Shown here: positions 25,645-33,390 of the stretch, in pieces
How positions within the stretch are numbered: position 1 is the stretch's first letter
How the letters are laid out: each line of letters begins with the position of its first letter
NCBI GenBank assembly: GCA_900319995.1
Contig: ONQO01000013.1
Location: 1-64,000 of the forward strand
Direction of reading: 5' to 3'
DNA: 64,000 nucleotides
Source: an uncultured Bacteroidales bacterium
Lineage (GTDB): Bacteria > Bacteroidota > Bacteroidia > Bacteroidales > Paludibacteraceae
The notes under the pieces: generated by a model
Databases searched by the model: none
What the model was told of the DNA's origin: nothing
What the model saw: the letters and a program-made list of their open reading frames with translations, nothing else
Program-made: the position numbers and the translations under genes

Positions 25645-25827
25645 AAAGGAACAAACCGGGACAATGTACAATGAACAATGTACAATGAACAAATCACAAA
25701 TCACAATTCACAAAGGGCTATTTAAGTTTGGCACGGACTTTTGAGATACGTACGGCTCTTTAGTTTTTGTACCAAACTTTTAGGACGCTTTGTGAATTGA
25801 GAATTGTGAATTATTAAACCTAAACCT

Positions 25828-26166
25828 ATGGCTCAAATCAAACCTATGGCGCTCATCGAGAGTATGAGCAAGAAAGTGTGCATGCACAGCGATGTGTATT
25901 TCCGCACGAACAAACAGACCGGCTTGACCTATACCGGCAAACTCTGCAACCCTTCCACTGCTGCACCGTCGTCGGCACAGACGGCTGCGAAAGCACGCTT
26001 CGCGAAAGTGACAGCAGCTGTACGGACTATCCTGGCGAACCCGACGGAGAAAGCGAAGCTGAAGGCCGAGTTCAAATCCCAAACGAAGATCGGTTCACTC
26101 TTCGGCTACGCGATGCACAAGCTGAACGGCAACTACGATGCCAACGGAGATCTGATTGGCGGCTAA
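25828..26166 (+). CDS. Small cassette protein C (112 residues)
   Basis: Begins MAQIKPMALIESMSKKVCMH, then VYFRTNKQTGLTYTGKLCNP and AAKARFAKVTAAVRTIL. It matches the pattern of proteins A, B and D: MA-x-V/I start, I-x-S-x-S, YFR-x(5)-G-x-x-Y, and a later RFA helix. The C-terminal part (TKIGSLFGYAMHKLNGNYDA) differs from the others. No signal or membrane segment. Unknown function. Its own leader contains the inverted repeat pair noted upstream. Confidence 0.68.
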   Translation: MAQIKPMALIESMSKKVCMHSDVYFRTNKQTGLTYTGKLCNPSTAAPSSAQTAAKARFAKVTAAVRTILANPTEKAKLKAEFKSQTKIGSLFGYAMHKLNGNYDANGDLIGG

Positions 26167-26178
26167 GGAACGCGGGAC

Positions 26179-26218
26179 TAAATTGAGAATTGAGAATTGA
26201 GAATTGAGAGTTGAGAAT
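26179..26218 (+). repeat. Tandem TTGAGAA microrepeat spacer
   Basis: Five consecutive degenerate units of AATTGAGA/ATTGAGAG occupy the spacer before the smalltalk-like gene, ending at its ATG. Similar degenerate 7-9 bp tandem spacers occur elsewhere in this window. Confidence 0.6.
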
Positions 26219-26219
26219 T

Positions 26220-26420
26220 ATGAGCAAGGAACAGATTTACAAGATTGTAGCAACGGCAGTAACGGCATTGCTGACGTGCCTGGCGATTGCTCTGGGATTG
26301 CAGAGTTGCAATGTGACTCGCACGGTGACGACTCGTTCCGAGACCTGGCATCGAGGCGACACATCCGTTGTCATCCAGAGCAAAACCATCGAGAGTTACG
26401 ACGGGACACGAAAGTACTAA
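26220..26420 (+). CDS. Smalltalk-like small membrane or lipoprotein (66 residues)
   Basis: MSKEQIYKIVATAVTALLTC then LAIALGLQSCNV: a single hydrophobic helix ending in a lipobox-like LQSC, followed by a polar threonine-rich domain (TRTVTTRSETWHRGDTSVVI). The N-terminal half resembles the short smalltalk proteins that accompany VapE/VirE helicases in Bacteroides cassettes, but with an added 35-residue polar tail. Likely inner-membrane anchored or a lipoprotein. The usual neighbouring N-acetylmuramoyl-alanine amidase is not present. The ATG at 26220 is chosen over an upstream TTG inside the microrepeat. Confidence 0.65.
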   Translation: MSKEQIYKIVATAVTALLTCLAIALGLQSCNVTRTVTTRSETWHRGDTSVVIQSKTIESYDGTRKY

Positions 26421-26481
26421 TTGGCTATTGGCTGTTAGCTATTGGCCATTAACCCTTTAACAATTTAACTATTGAAAATCT

Positions 26482-26859
26482 ATGGCACAAGTAGAATGGA
26501 GTGCCGGTATTGATTCCGTATCCGGCGCATTGAGCAAACCGAGTAAGAGCGGACAGCACTCGTGCAAGAAAATGCTGTTGGCTACGCACCGCACAGCAGC
26601 CACAACCAATTCATCCTGTAATCGCATCTACCTGCGTGACAAGGTCGTTCGTACCACTCCTGTTCTGGCGGAAGAGTTGGCACGCCGCGTGCGTTTCTCC
26701 ACCGTAGGCGCAGCGGTAGCCGCCCGTAAGAAAGACCTGAGCAAGGTGACCACCGACACGGAGAACTTCCTTGCACAGCGTAACGAGCCCAATGGCAAAA
26801 AGACCATGAAGTCGTACCTCTGGAGCCTCGAACTGGCTGCGTACGACGCACGACCGTAA
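26482..26859 (+). CDS. Small cassette protein D (125 residues)
   Basis: Begins MAQVEWSAGIDSVSGALSKP, giving the same MA-x-V...I-x-S-x-SG-x-L start as proteins A to C. It then has a His/Cys-containing stretch (SGQHSCKKMLLATHRTAATT), RIYLRDKVVRTTPVLAEELA and a basic RVRFSTVGAAVAARKKDLSK helix region. Slightly larger insertion between the start and the YLR element than in the relatives. Unknown function. It is the last gene of the cassette, followed by a strong terminator. Confidence 0.7.
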   Translation: MAQVEWSAGIDSVSGALSKPSKSGQHSCKKMLLATHRTAATTNSSCNRIYLRDKVVRTTPVLAEELARRVRFSTVGAAVAARKKDLSKVTTDTENFLAQRNEPNGKKTMKSYLWSLELAAYDARP

Positions 26860-26876
26860 GTAAACGTTGTTTGCGA

Positions 26877-26913
26877 AATGACGTAATGACGTAATTACGT
26901 AATGACGTAATAA
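26877..26913. repeat. GTAATGAC/GTAATTAC microrepeat
   Basis: Four to five degenerate, partly palindromic units (ATGACGTAATGACGTAATTA and so on) between the cassette end and its terminator. Related units occur at 29018-29053, 57219-57262 and 58408-58475. Confidence 0.55.
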
Positions 26914-26930
26914 TGAAAATTACGAAAGTT

Positions 26931-26966
26931 GTGAAAAAAAACGCTCTTCGGGGCGTTTTTTTTCAC
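26931..26966. terminator. Strong intrinsic terminator at the end of the cassette
   Basis: GTGAAAAAAAACGC pairs with GCGTTTTTTTTCAC around a short TCTTCGGG loop. The A/T symmetry would allow termination in both directions. It closes the accessory region. Confidence 0.85.
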
Positions 26967-27072
26967 AAAGCCTTGTATATTTCAAATATTTGTTGTAACG
27001 TCGGTCCTCCCTACTTAAAAGCAGGGTCCCCCCGAAGTTACAGTCGCACAGTCGTGCGAATAACAAGGCTTT
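26967..27072. ncRNA. Candidate structured RNA or palindromic element between cassette and typA
   Basis: Outer arms AAAGCCTTGT (26967-26976) and ACAAGGCTTT (27063-27072) are perfect complements. Inside are GTAAC.TCGG (26995-27004) pairing with CCGA.GTTAC (27032-27041), a CCCT-AGGG inner stem, and a CGCAC/GTGCG hairpin (27045-27058). Bases 26971-26998 are also almost repeated at 27112-27139 within the typA promoter. No ORF. The gap 26860-27190 otherwise holds the microrepeat, the terminator and the typA promoter. Confidence 0.45.
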
Positions 27073-27115
27073 TCCTAAAAAACCTCAAATAAATTTGACT
27101 TTTTTATACAAAATC

Positions 27116-27147
27116 CTTGTATAATTCAAATATTTGTTGTAATTTTG
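27116..27147 (+). promoter_or_regulatory. Promoter of typA
   Basis: CTTG (27116-27119), 20 bases, TAATTTTG (27140-27147), 44 bases before the ATG at 27191. One mismatch in the -33 element. Confidence 0.65.
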
Positions 27148-27190
27148 TAGCCGATTTTATTTTGGCACATTGCGGCCTTATTACAAAGAT

Positions 27191-29005
27191 ATGCAAAACA
27201 TCAGAAATATAGCAATTATTGCCCATGTGGACCACGGCAAAACGACGCTGGTCGATAAAATGCTTTATACAGCACATGTGGTAAGTCAGCAACGTTCCGA
27301 ATTCAGCGATCAGCCCAAAGAACTGATACTGGACAACAATGATCTGGAACGCGAGCGCGGAATCACTATCCTCGCCAAGAACGTAGCCATCGACTACAAG
27401 GGTACGAAAATCAACATTATCGACACTCCGGGTCACGCGGATTTTGGCGGCGAAGTGGAGCGTGTGCTGAACATGGCGGACGGCGTGCTGCTGCTCGTCG
27501 ATGCGTTTGAGGGCGCGATGCCGCAGACCCGTTTTGTGCTGCAAAAAGCCTTGGAACTGGGCTTGAAACCCATCGTGGTGATTAACAAAGTAGATAAGCT
27601 GAACTGCCGTCCGGACGAGGTGCAGGAAGAAGTGTTTGACTTGATGTGCAACCTCAACGCGACGGATGACCAGTTGGATTTCCAGACGCTGTACGGGTCA
27701 GCCAAGCAGGGCTGGATGAGTACCGACTGGCGCAAACCGACTACCGATCTGACGGACCTGATGGACGCCATTATCCAATATATCCCTGCGCCGGAAGATA
27801 ACCCCGGTACACCGCAGATGTTGGTTACATCGCTTGATTACAATTCGTACGTAGGCCGTATCGCCATCGGTCGCGTTCACCGCGGCGAATTCAAAGACGG
27901 ACAGATGGTCACGCTGGCAAAGAAAGATGGCACGATGGTCAAAACCAAGATCAAAGAACTGCACACGTTCTCCGGCATGGGTCATGTGAAAACCGATGTA
28001 GTGAAGAACGGTGACATATGCGCCATGATCGGTATCGACGGTTTTGAGATAGGCGACACGATCTGCGATGCGGAAAACCCGGAGCCCCTCAAACCAATTG
28101 CCATTGACGAACCGACGATGAGCATGACTTTCTGCATCAACGACAGCCCGTTCTTCGGACAGGATGGTAAGTACGTCACGAGCCGGCATATACAGGACCG
28201 CTTGAATAAAGAGTTGGAGAAGAACCTTGCATTGCGCGTTGAGAAAGGAGCAGAGGAGAGCAGTTGGCGCGTGTTCGGACGTGGCGTCCTGCACTTGAGC
28301 GTATTGATTGAGACCATGCGCCGCGAGGGATACGAGTTGCAGGTAGGACAACCGCAGGTCATTGTCAAAGAGATCAACGGCGTCAAATGCGAACCCGTGG
28401 AAAGCCTGACGGTGAACACCCCGGAAGAGTGCTCGGGCAAGATCATCGAGTATGTCAGCACACACAAAGGGGACATGACGAAAATGGAGATGGTCAACGA
28501 CCGTGTACACCTGGAATTCACCATCCCCAGCCGCGGCATTATGGGCATGCGCACTTATGTGATGAACGTGAGCGCCGGAGAAGCCATTATGGCGCATCGT
28601 TTCCTTGAGTACCAACCCTGGAAAGGGGATATAGTGAAGCGTAACAACGGTTCGCTGATAGCCATGGAAGCCGGCACGGCGTATGCGTATGCACTGGACA
28701 AACTGCAAGACCGCGGCAAGTTCTTCATAGACCCTCAAGAAGAGGTTTATGCCGGCCAAGTGGTCGGCGAGAACGCCAAAGAAGGAGACATCGTGATTAA
28801 CGTCACCAAGTCCAAGAAACTGACGAACATGCGCAGCAAGAGTGCCGACGACAAAGCCGTATTACCGCCTCCTGTACGCATGAGCCTGGAAGAGGCATTG
28901 GAGTACATCAAAGAGGATGAGTACGTAGAGGTAACTCCGCACGCTATGCGCATCCGAAAAATCATTCTCGACGAGTTGGAGAGAAAACGCGCAGGACGCG
29001 TTTAA
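27191..29005 (+). CDS. typA: Translational GTPase TypA/BipA
   Basis: 604 residues from ATG 27191 ([20 protein letters not shown]); an in-frame TTG 21 bases earlier is less likely. G1 AHVDHGKTT, the ERGITI switch region, G3 [14 protein letters not shown]4 NKVDK and a [10 protein letters not shown]5-like region are all present, followed by EF-G-like domains and the BipA-specific C-terminal domain ([20 protein letters not shown]). The protein is a ribosome-associated GTPase that helps 50S assembly and stress adaptation. Normal length and complete. First gene of a rightward housekeeping run. Confidence 0.95.
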   Translation: MQNIRNIAIIAHVDHGKTTLVDKMLYTAHVVSQQRSEFSDQPKELILDNNDLERERGITILAKNVAIDYKGTKINIIDTPGHADFGGEVERVLNMADGVLLLVDAFEGAMPQTRFVLQKALELGLKPIVVINKVDKLNCRPDEVQEEVFDLMCNLNATDDQLDFQTLYGSAKQGWMSTDWRKPTTDLTDLMDAIIQYIPAPEDNPGTPQMLVTSLDYNSYVGRIAIGRVHRGEFKDGQMVTLAKKDGTMVKTKIKELHTFSGMGHVKTDVVKNGDICAMIGIDGFEIGDTICDAENPEPLKPIAIDEPTMSMTFCINDSPFFGQDGKYVTSRHIQDRLNKELEKNLALRVEKGAEESSWRVFGRGVLHLSVLIETMRREGYELQVGQPQVIVKEINGVKCEPVESLTVNTPEECSGKIIEYVSTHKGDMTKMEMVNDRVHLEFTIPSRGIMGMRTYVMNVSAGEAIMAHRFLEYQPWKGDIVKRNNGSLIAMEAGTAYAYALDKLQDRGKFFIDPQEEVYAGQVVGENAKEGDIVINVTKSKKLTNMRSKSADDKAVLPPPVRMSLEEALEYIKEDEYVEVTPHAMRIRKIILDELERKRAGRV

Positions 29006-29076
29006 ACGGGCATCTGCTCGTAATTACGTGATCACGTAATCACGTCACCACGAAAAAAAATTAAAATTATATAACG

Positions 29077-29745
29077 ATGAAAATTGAACAAAGTGAATTG
29101 AAAGACCTGAAAGCCGAAGTAACGATAGTTATCGAACCGGCAGATTATCAGGAGGAAGTTGCCAAGCAACTCAAACAAGTACGCCAGAAAGCACAAATGC
29201 CGGGATTCCGTCCGGGCATGGTTCCTGCCGGACTGGTGAAGAAAATGTATGGCAAAGGCATCCTTGCCGATGTACTGAACAAGAAAGTGGGAGAAGGAAT
29301 CCAGAAACATATCGAGGATAACAAACTCGCTATCCTCGGTGATCCGCTGCCCAGCGAGAACTCACCGAAGATAGACCTCGACAACGAGGATACGTTCACC
29401 TTTGTCTTCGACATTGCCGTAGCGCCTGAGTTCGACGCCAAACTGAACGGTAAGAACAAACTGACCGAGTATGAGATTGAGGTAACGGACGAAATGGTTG
29501 ACAATCAAGTGAAAGCATACACAGAGCGCTTCGGAGAGTACATCCCTGAGGACAAAGAGAAAGGAACGAAAGCCGAAGTGAAACCCTGCGCCGTGGACGG
29601 TGAGTTATTCTCCAAAGTCTATGGTGAGAACGCCCCGAAAGACGAAGCGGAGTTTCGTGCCCGCGTGAAAGAGGATATCGTTGCCAACATGGCTGAGGAC
29701 AGCAAGTTCAAGTTCGGTGTGGACGCTAAGGCTGCTAGATGTTAG
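29077..29745 (+). CDS. tig: Trigger factor, N-terminal part, PPIase domain missing
   Basis: 222 residues. The ribosome-binding domain is intact: MPGFRPGMVPAGLVKKMYGK includes the GFRxGxxP ribosome-docking signature. After VTDEMVDNQVKAYTERFGEY the protein passes within about 20 residues to GELFSKVYGENAPKDEAEFR, which in typical trigger factors follows the PPIase domain. About 100 residues of PPIase are therefore absent, in frame. The frame ends at FGVDAKAARC, TAG, just where the C-terminal chaperone arm should continue, and the rest is in the next frame. It may be a split but functional chaperone or a decaying gene. Sequencing error could explain the frame break but not the missing domain. Confidence 0.8.
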   Translation: MKIEQSELKDLKAEVTIVIEPADYQEEVAKQLKQVRQKAQMPGFRPGMVPAGLVKKMYGKGILADVLNKKVGEGIQKHIEDNKLAILGDPLPSENSPKIDLDNEDTFTFVFDIAVAPEFDAKLNGKNKLTEYEIEVTDEMVDNQVKAYTERFGEYIPEDKEKGTKAEVKPCAVDGELFSKVYGENAPKDEAEFRARVKEDIVANMAEDSKFKFGVDAKAARC

Positions 29746-30050
29746 AGGAACTCAAATGGCATCTTGCCAAAGACCAACTGATGAAAGAATTTAACATCAA
29801 CGTAGAAAAAGAAGATGTTGAGGCCTACGCAAAGGAAGTAGCGCGCATGCAGTTTATCCAGTATGGCTTGATGCACATTGACGACTCCTACCTGACCAAC
29901 TACGCGAACGAAATGCTCAAGAACGAGAACCAGCTCCGCGGCATCGTTGAGCGCGTAGTGGAGAACAAGATTTACGAGGCACTGAAAGGCATTGTGAAAA
30001 TCGAGCACAAGAAAGTCTCCCACGAGGAGTTCGGCAAATTATTCAAATGA
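29739..30050 (+). CDS. Trigger factor, C-terminal fragment as a separate frame
   Basis: 103 residues: LEELKWHLAKDQLMKEFNIN, then EKEDVEAYAKEVARMQFIQY and a C-terminal KVSHEEFGKLFK. This matches the end of Bacteroidales trigger factors (KxxHLxKxQ, YAxxMxxxxQYG, EExxxLF). The start ATG overlaps the stop of the first part (ATGTTAG), and a TAG directly precedes the ATG in its frame, so it cannot be an extension of an upstream frame. About 35 residues normally found between the two parts are missing. Its last bases overlap the start of the Mpl-like gene (ATGA). Confidence 0.72.
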   Translation: MLEELKWHLAKDQLMKEFNINVEKEDVEAYAKEVARMQFIQYGLMHIDDSYLTNYANEMLKNENQLRGIVERVVENKIYEALKGIVKIEHKKVSHEEFGKLFK

Positions 30051-31390
30051 GAATTCATTTTATAGCGATAGGCGGTGCGGCGATGCATAATTTGGCATTG
30101 GCCGTTGCCTCCAAAGCAGGTTACGTAGTGACGGGGTCGGATGACGAGATCTTCGACCCCGCGCTGACCCATCTGCGCGATGCCGGTTTGCTGCCCGCCG
30201 AAACGGGTTGGCATCCGGAGCGTATCACACCGGACATAGACGCAATAATATTAGGAATGCACGCGCGCGAGGACAATCCGGAACTGGTACGTGCCCGCGA
30301 GTTGGGTATCAAGATTTACTCGTTCCCGGAGTACCTGTACGAGCAGACGAAAGACAAGATACGCATCGTCGTAGGCGGCAGTCACGGCAAAACGACCACG
30401 ACGTCGATGATTCTCTATGTGCTCAACCGTTTGGGCATCGAAGCGGACTACATGGTAGGCGCACAGATAGAGGGTTTCGAACGGATGGTTCGTCTGTCCG
30501 ACACCGCGAAGTACGCTGTTTTTGAGGGTGACGAATACCTGACGAGCCCGTTGGACCTGCGCTCCAAATTTCTCTGGTACCATCCGCATGTGGCTATCCT
30601 GACCGGCATCGCATGGGATCATATCAACGTCTTTCCCACTTTCCCGGAATACGTGGATACATTCCGCAAATTCGTCCATTCCATTGAACCTGCCGGCAGT
30701 TTTATTTACTATCAGGGCGACGAGAACCTTAGAATGTTGGCTGACGAGATTACGAAATCACAAGGTCACGAAATCACCAATATTTCTGTTATTCCTTATA
30801 AGGAATACAACGGCAATGTACCGATGCAAGTCTTCGGTCGGCACAACATGCAAAACCTTCAAGCAGCCATGCTTGCATGTCACTGCATAGGCGTTGCGCC
30901 GGATGATTTCTACCGGGAGATAGCTTCCTTTACGGGTGCCAGCAACCGTTTGGAGAAAATATGCGAAACAACAGACAGCGTAGCCTACAAGGACTTTGCA
31001 CACTCTCCGAGCAAACTGAAAGCCACCGTTAACGCCGTACGCGAACGCTATCCGGACAAGAAATTGGTGGCGTGTATGGAGCTGCACACTTTTTCTTCGC
31101 TCATGGCGGATTTTCTGCCGCAGTACAAGGATTGCATGGCGGAGGCAGACGTCGCTTATGTATATTTCAACCCCAAAGTGATTGAGCATAAGCGCCTCAC
31201 TCCGATTACAGCGGAAGAGGTGCGTGACGCGTTTGGCACGAAAAATGTAGAGGTTTTTACGGAAAGTGAAGCGTTGCAACGACGCTTGCAGAGTCTTGAC
31301 TACCACAATACAGCGTTGCTGATGATGTCCAGCGGCACTTTCGACGGCATAGACGTCAAGGAGTTTGCTGCACAATTATTATCGGCTTAA
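30047..31390 (+). CDS. mpl: Mur-ligase family, Mpl-like (UDP-MurNAc : tripeptide ligase)
   Basis: 447 residues. N-terminal nucleotide fold MRIHFIAIGGAAMHNLALAV, ATP loop VVGGSHGKTTTTSMI (about residues 108-122), the FEGDEYLTSPLD element and the AWDHINVFPTFPEY motif are those of the Mpl branch, which attaches recycled L-Ala-gamma-D-Glu-meso-DAP to UDP-N-acetylmuramate. Its length fits Bacteroidales members annotated as peptidoglycan synthetase. Start overlaps the preceding stop by four bases, indicating co-translation with the trigger factor fragments. Cytoplasmic. Confidence 0.88.
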   Translation: MRIHFIAIGGAAMHNLALAVASKAGYVVTGSDDEIFDPALTHLRDAGLLPAETGWHPERITPDIDAIILGMHAREDNPELVRARELGIKIYSFPEYLYEQTKDKIRIVVGGSHGKTTTTSMILYVLNRLGIEADYMVGAQIEGFERMVRLSDTAKYAVFEGDEYLTSPLDLRSKFLWYHPHVAILTGIAWDHINVFPTFPEYVDTFRKFVHSIEPAGSFIYYQGDENLRMLADEITKSQGHEITNISVIPYKEYNGNVPMQVFGRHNMQNLQAAMLACHCIGVAPDDFYREIASFTGASNRLEKICETTDSVAYKDFAHSPSKLKATVNAVRERYPDKKLVACMELHTFSSLMADFLPQYKDCMAEADVAYVYFNPKVIEHKRLTPITAEEVRDAFGTKNVEVFTESEALQRRLQSLDYHNTALLMMSSGTFDGIDVKEFAAQLLSA

Positions 31391-31417
31391 CGGTTTTTAA
31401 AATCACGCTATTCGGAC

Positions 31418-32950
31418 ATGAGGAAAACTATTCTTTTATTGGTGGCGTTGCTCCTCGCGGGGCTGTATTCTTTTGCTGCACCTAAGCAAAAGAGTATAGT
31501 CATTCTGTATGAGAACGACGTGCATTGCGCCATTAACGGCTATCCGGTTCTTGCCGGTCTCCGTGACGCGATTTCTGACACAGCCTATGTGGCCGTTGTC
31601 AGTTGTGGCGATTTTGTTCAAGGCGGCGCCGCCGGTGCGCTATCCAAAGGAAAGTATGTGGCGGATATTATGCGCGCGGTGAAATACGATGTGATCACTC
31701 TTGGAAACCATGAGTTTGACTACCCCGTAACGCATGTAGCAAAACTGCTCCAACAGATAGAAGCTCCCGTCGTCTGCGCCAACCTCTATGCCGCCAACAA
31801 AAAGAAAAGCGTCTATGCGCCATTCATCATCAAAAGATTCGGTAAGACGAAGATAGCGTTCATAGGCGCCACCACCCCAACGGCGTTGCAAACGGAAGCT
31901 GCGGCATTTATGGATGGAGACAAACAGATCTACTCCCTGCGCGAGAAAGACTTTTTCGAACTCATGCAGCGCTCCATTAACAAAGCACGCCGGAAAGGCG
32001 CAAAATATGTCGTGGTACTGTCCCATTTAGGCGAAGCCCCCAATGCGACAGGAGTCGATTCGCATGAGTTGGTCAGACGGACAACGGGTATAGATATTCT
32101 CTTCGACGGACACACACATTCGGTTATTCCTCATGACACGGTTCTCAACGCCTGCGGCAAACCGGTAGTGGTATCTGAGACAGGCACCAAATTCAAGCAT
32201 ATTGGCAAAGTGCTTATCCGCGATGGCAAAATGACGAACGAACTCATTCCTGTCCAAACGCTATCCGAACGCAGCGTAAGAGTTCAGGCCGTCACCGACA
32301 GCATAGAAATCCTCATGCGCGAACAAACACAACGCGTCGTATGCCATAGCGACGTGCGTTTGCGTATTTTGAATGACAAAGGAGGACAGGAAGTGCGGTT
32401 GGCGGAAACCAATACGGGTGACCTCATATGCGATGCCTACCGGATCATATCCGGTGCAGACATAGCGCTCGCTAACGGCGGAGGTATCCGTGCGGAGAAG
32501 ATAGCAGGAGACCTGACATACGGCGACATTACCGACATGCTGCCCTATGATAACCACCTGTGGGTAGTAGAGGCGACTGGCGCGACGATAACCGAACTAC
32601 TGCGTATGAACACCTCTTTTATCCCCGTTGAGGACGGCTCGTTCCCGCAGGTCTCCGGCGTACGTTTCACCGTTCACACGGCTGATAAAACCGTCAGCAA
32701 CGTAGAAGTGCTGAATAAAAAGAGCGGACAATATGAACCCATTGACCCGGAGAAGACGTACACCGTCGCCACGATTGACTATTGCGTGACAGGCGGAGGA
32801 TTCAGGGAGATGCTCAAAAACTGCAAAGTTATTGAACGCGGTGAAGTGCTTTACCGTGACGTCTTCGTACAATTTCTTGAAAAGAACCTCGGTGGACGTA
32901 TATCCAATGACTATGCGAAACCACAGGGACGCATCACAATTATCCAATAA
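31418..32950 (+). CDS. Secreted 5'-nucleotidase / metallophosphoesterase (UshA family)
   Basis: 510 residues with a signal peptide (MRKTILLLVALLLAGLYSFA). The metallophosphatase domain (about 25-250) shows NDVH, CGDFVQGG, GNHEFD, SHLG and GHTH metal ligands. The C-terminal 5'-nucleotidase domain (about 320-490) shows NTGDLICDAYRIISGADIAL, NGGGIR and a TIDYCVTGGG segment. It hydrolyses extracytoplasmic nucleotides or related phosphoesters, likely in the periplasm, for purine and phosphate salvage. In some Bacteroides the two domains are separate genes; here they are fused. It starts 27 bases after the Mpl-like gene. Confidence 0.9.
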   Translation: MRKTILLLVALLLAGLYSFAAPKQKSIVILYENDVHCAINGYPVLAGLRDAISDTAYVAVVSCGDFVQGGAAGALSKGKYVADIMRAVKYDVITLGNHEFDYPVTHVAKLLQQIEAPVVCANLYAANKKKSVYAPFIIKRFGKTKIAFIGATTPTALQTEAAAFMDGDKQIYSLREKDFFELMQRSINKARRKGAKYVVVLSHLGEAPNATGVDSHELVRRTTGIDILFDGHTHSVIPHDTVLNACGKPVVVSETGTKFKHIGKVLIRDGKMTNELIPVQTLSERSVRVQAVTDSIEILMREQTQRVVCHSDVRLRILNDKGGQEVRLAETNTGDLICDAYRIISGADIALANGGGIRAEKIAGDLTYGDITDMLPYDNHLWVVEATGATITELLRMNTSFIPVEDGSFPQVSGVRFTVHTADKTVSNVEVLNKKSGQYEPIDPEKTYTVATIDYCVTGGGFREMLKNCKVIERGEVLYRDVFVQFLEKNLGGRISNDYAKPQGRITIIQ

Positions 32951-32956
32951 AAACTT

Positions 32957-33385
32957 ATGGACAAGCAACAGAGACGCGATTATTTGTACATGCGCATGGC
33001 ACGTACATGGTCGGAGAACAGTTACTGCGTGCGCCGCAAAGTAGGTGCGCTTCTCGTGAAAGACCAAATGATCATTTCCGACGGCTACAACGGAACCCCG
33101 TCGGGATTTGAGAATATCTGCGAAGACGAAAATAACGTCTCCAAACCATATGTGCTTCACGCCGAAGCGAACGCACTGACCAAGGTAGCCCGCTCGAACA
33201 ACAGTTCGGACGGCGCCACACTCTACGTCACCGCCTCTCCGTGTCTTGAGTGCTCCAAACTCATTATACAGTCGGGCATAAAGCGCGTGGTCTATGGCGA
33301 AGAATACCGCATCATGGATGGTGTCGAACTGCTCAAAAGAGCAGGAATAGAAGTAGAGTTCCTAAATGACCAAACAAATCATTGA
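32957..33385 (+). CDS. dCMP deaminase (ComEB-type cytidine/deoxycytidylate deaminase)
   Basis: 142 residues. Zinc and catalytic motifs HAEANAL (His, Glu) and PCLECSKLI (two Cys) are complete; GYNGTPSGFENI and the N-terminal YMRMARTWSENSYCVRRKVG are typical of deoxycytidylate deaminases, which make dUMP from dCMP for thymidylate synthesis. Cytoplasmic. It begins 6 bases after the nucleotidase stop, grouping two nucleotide-metabolism genes. Confidence 0.93.
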   Translation: MDKQQRRDYLYMRMARTWSENSYCVRRKVGALLVKDQMIISDGYNGTPSGFENICEDENNVSKPYVLHAEANALTKVARSNNSSDGATLYVTASPCLECSKLIIQSGIKRVVYGEEYRIMDGVELLKRAGIEVEFLNDQTNH

Positions 33386-33390
33386 ATGTT

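Noticed and set aside
25591..25650. Possible tRNA
   Set aside because: No cloverleaf with acceptor, D, anticodon and T arms can be drawn; only simple hairpins.
26179..26218. Possible CRISPR-like array from regular TTGAGAA units
   Set aside because: Units are 7-9 bp with no spacers and no cas genes nearby; it is a tandem microrepeat.
27698..28759. 353-codon open frame on the minus strand
   Set aside because: Antisense shadow of typA, which has a full set of GTPase motifs.
27191..29005. typA as a foreign tetracycline-resistance-type GTPase
   Set aside because: The C-terminal [13 protein letters not shown] segment and length are those of housekeeping TypA/BipA.
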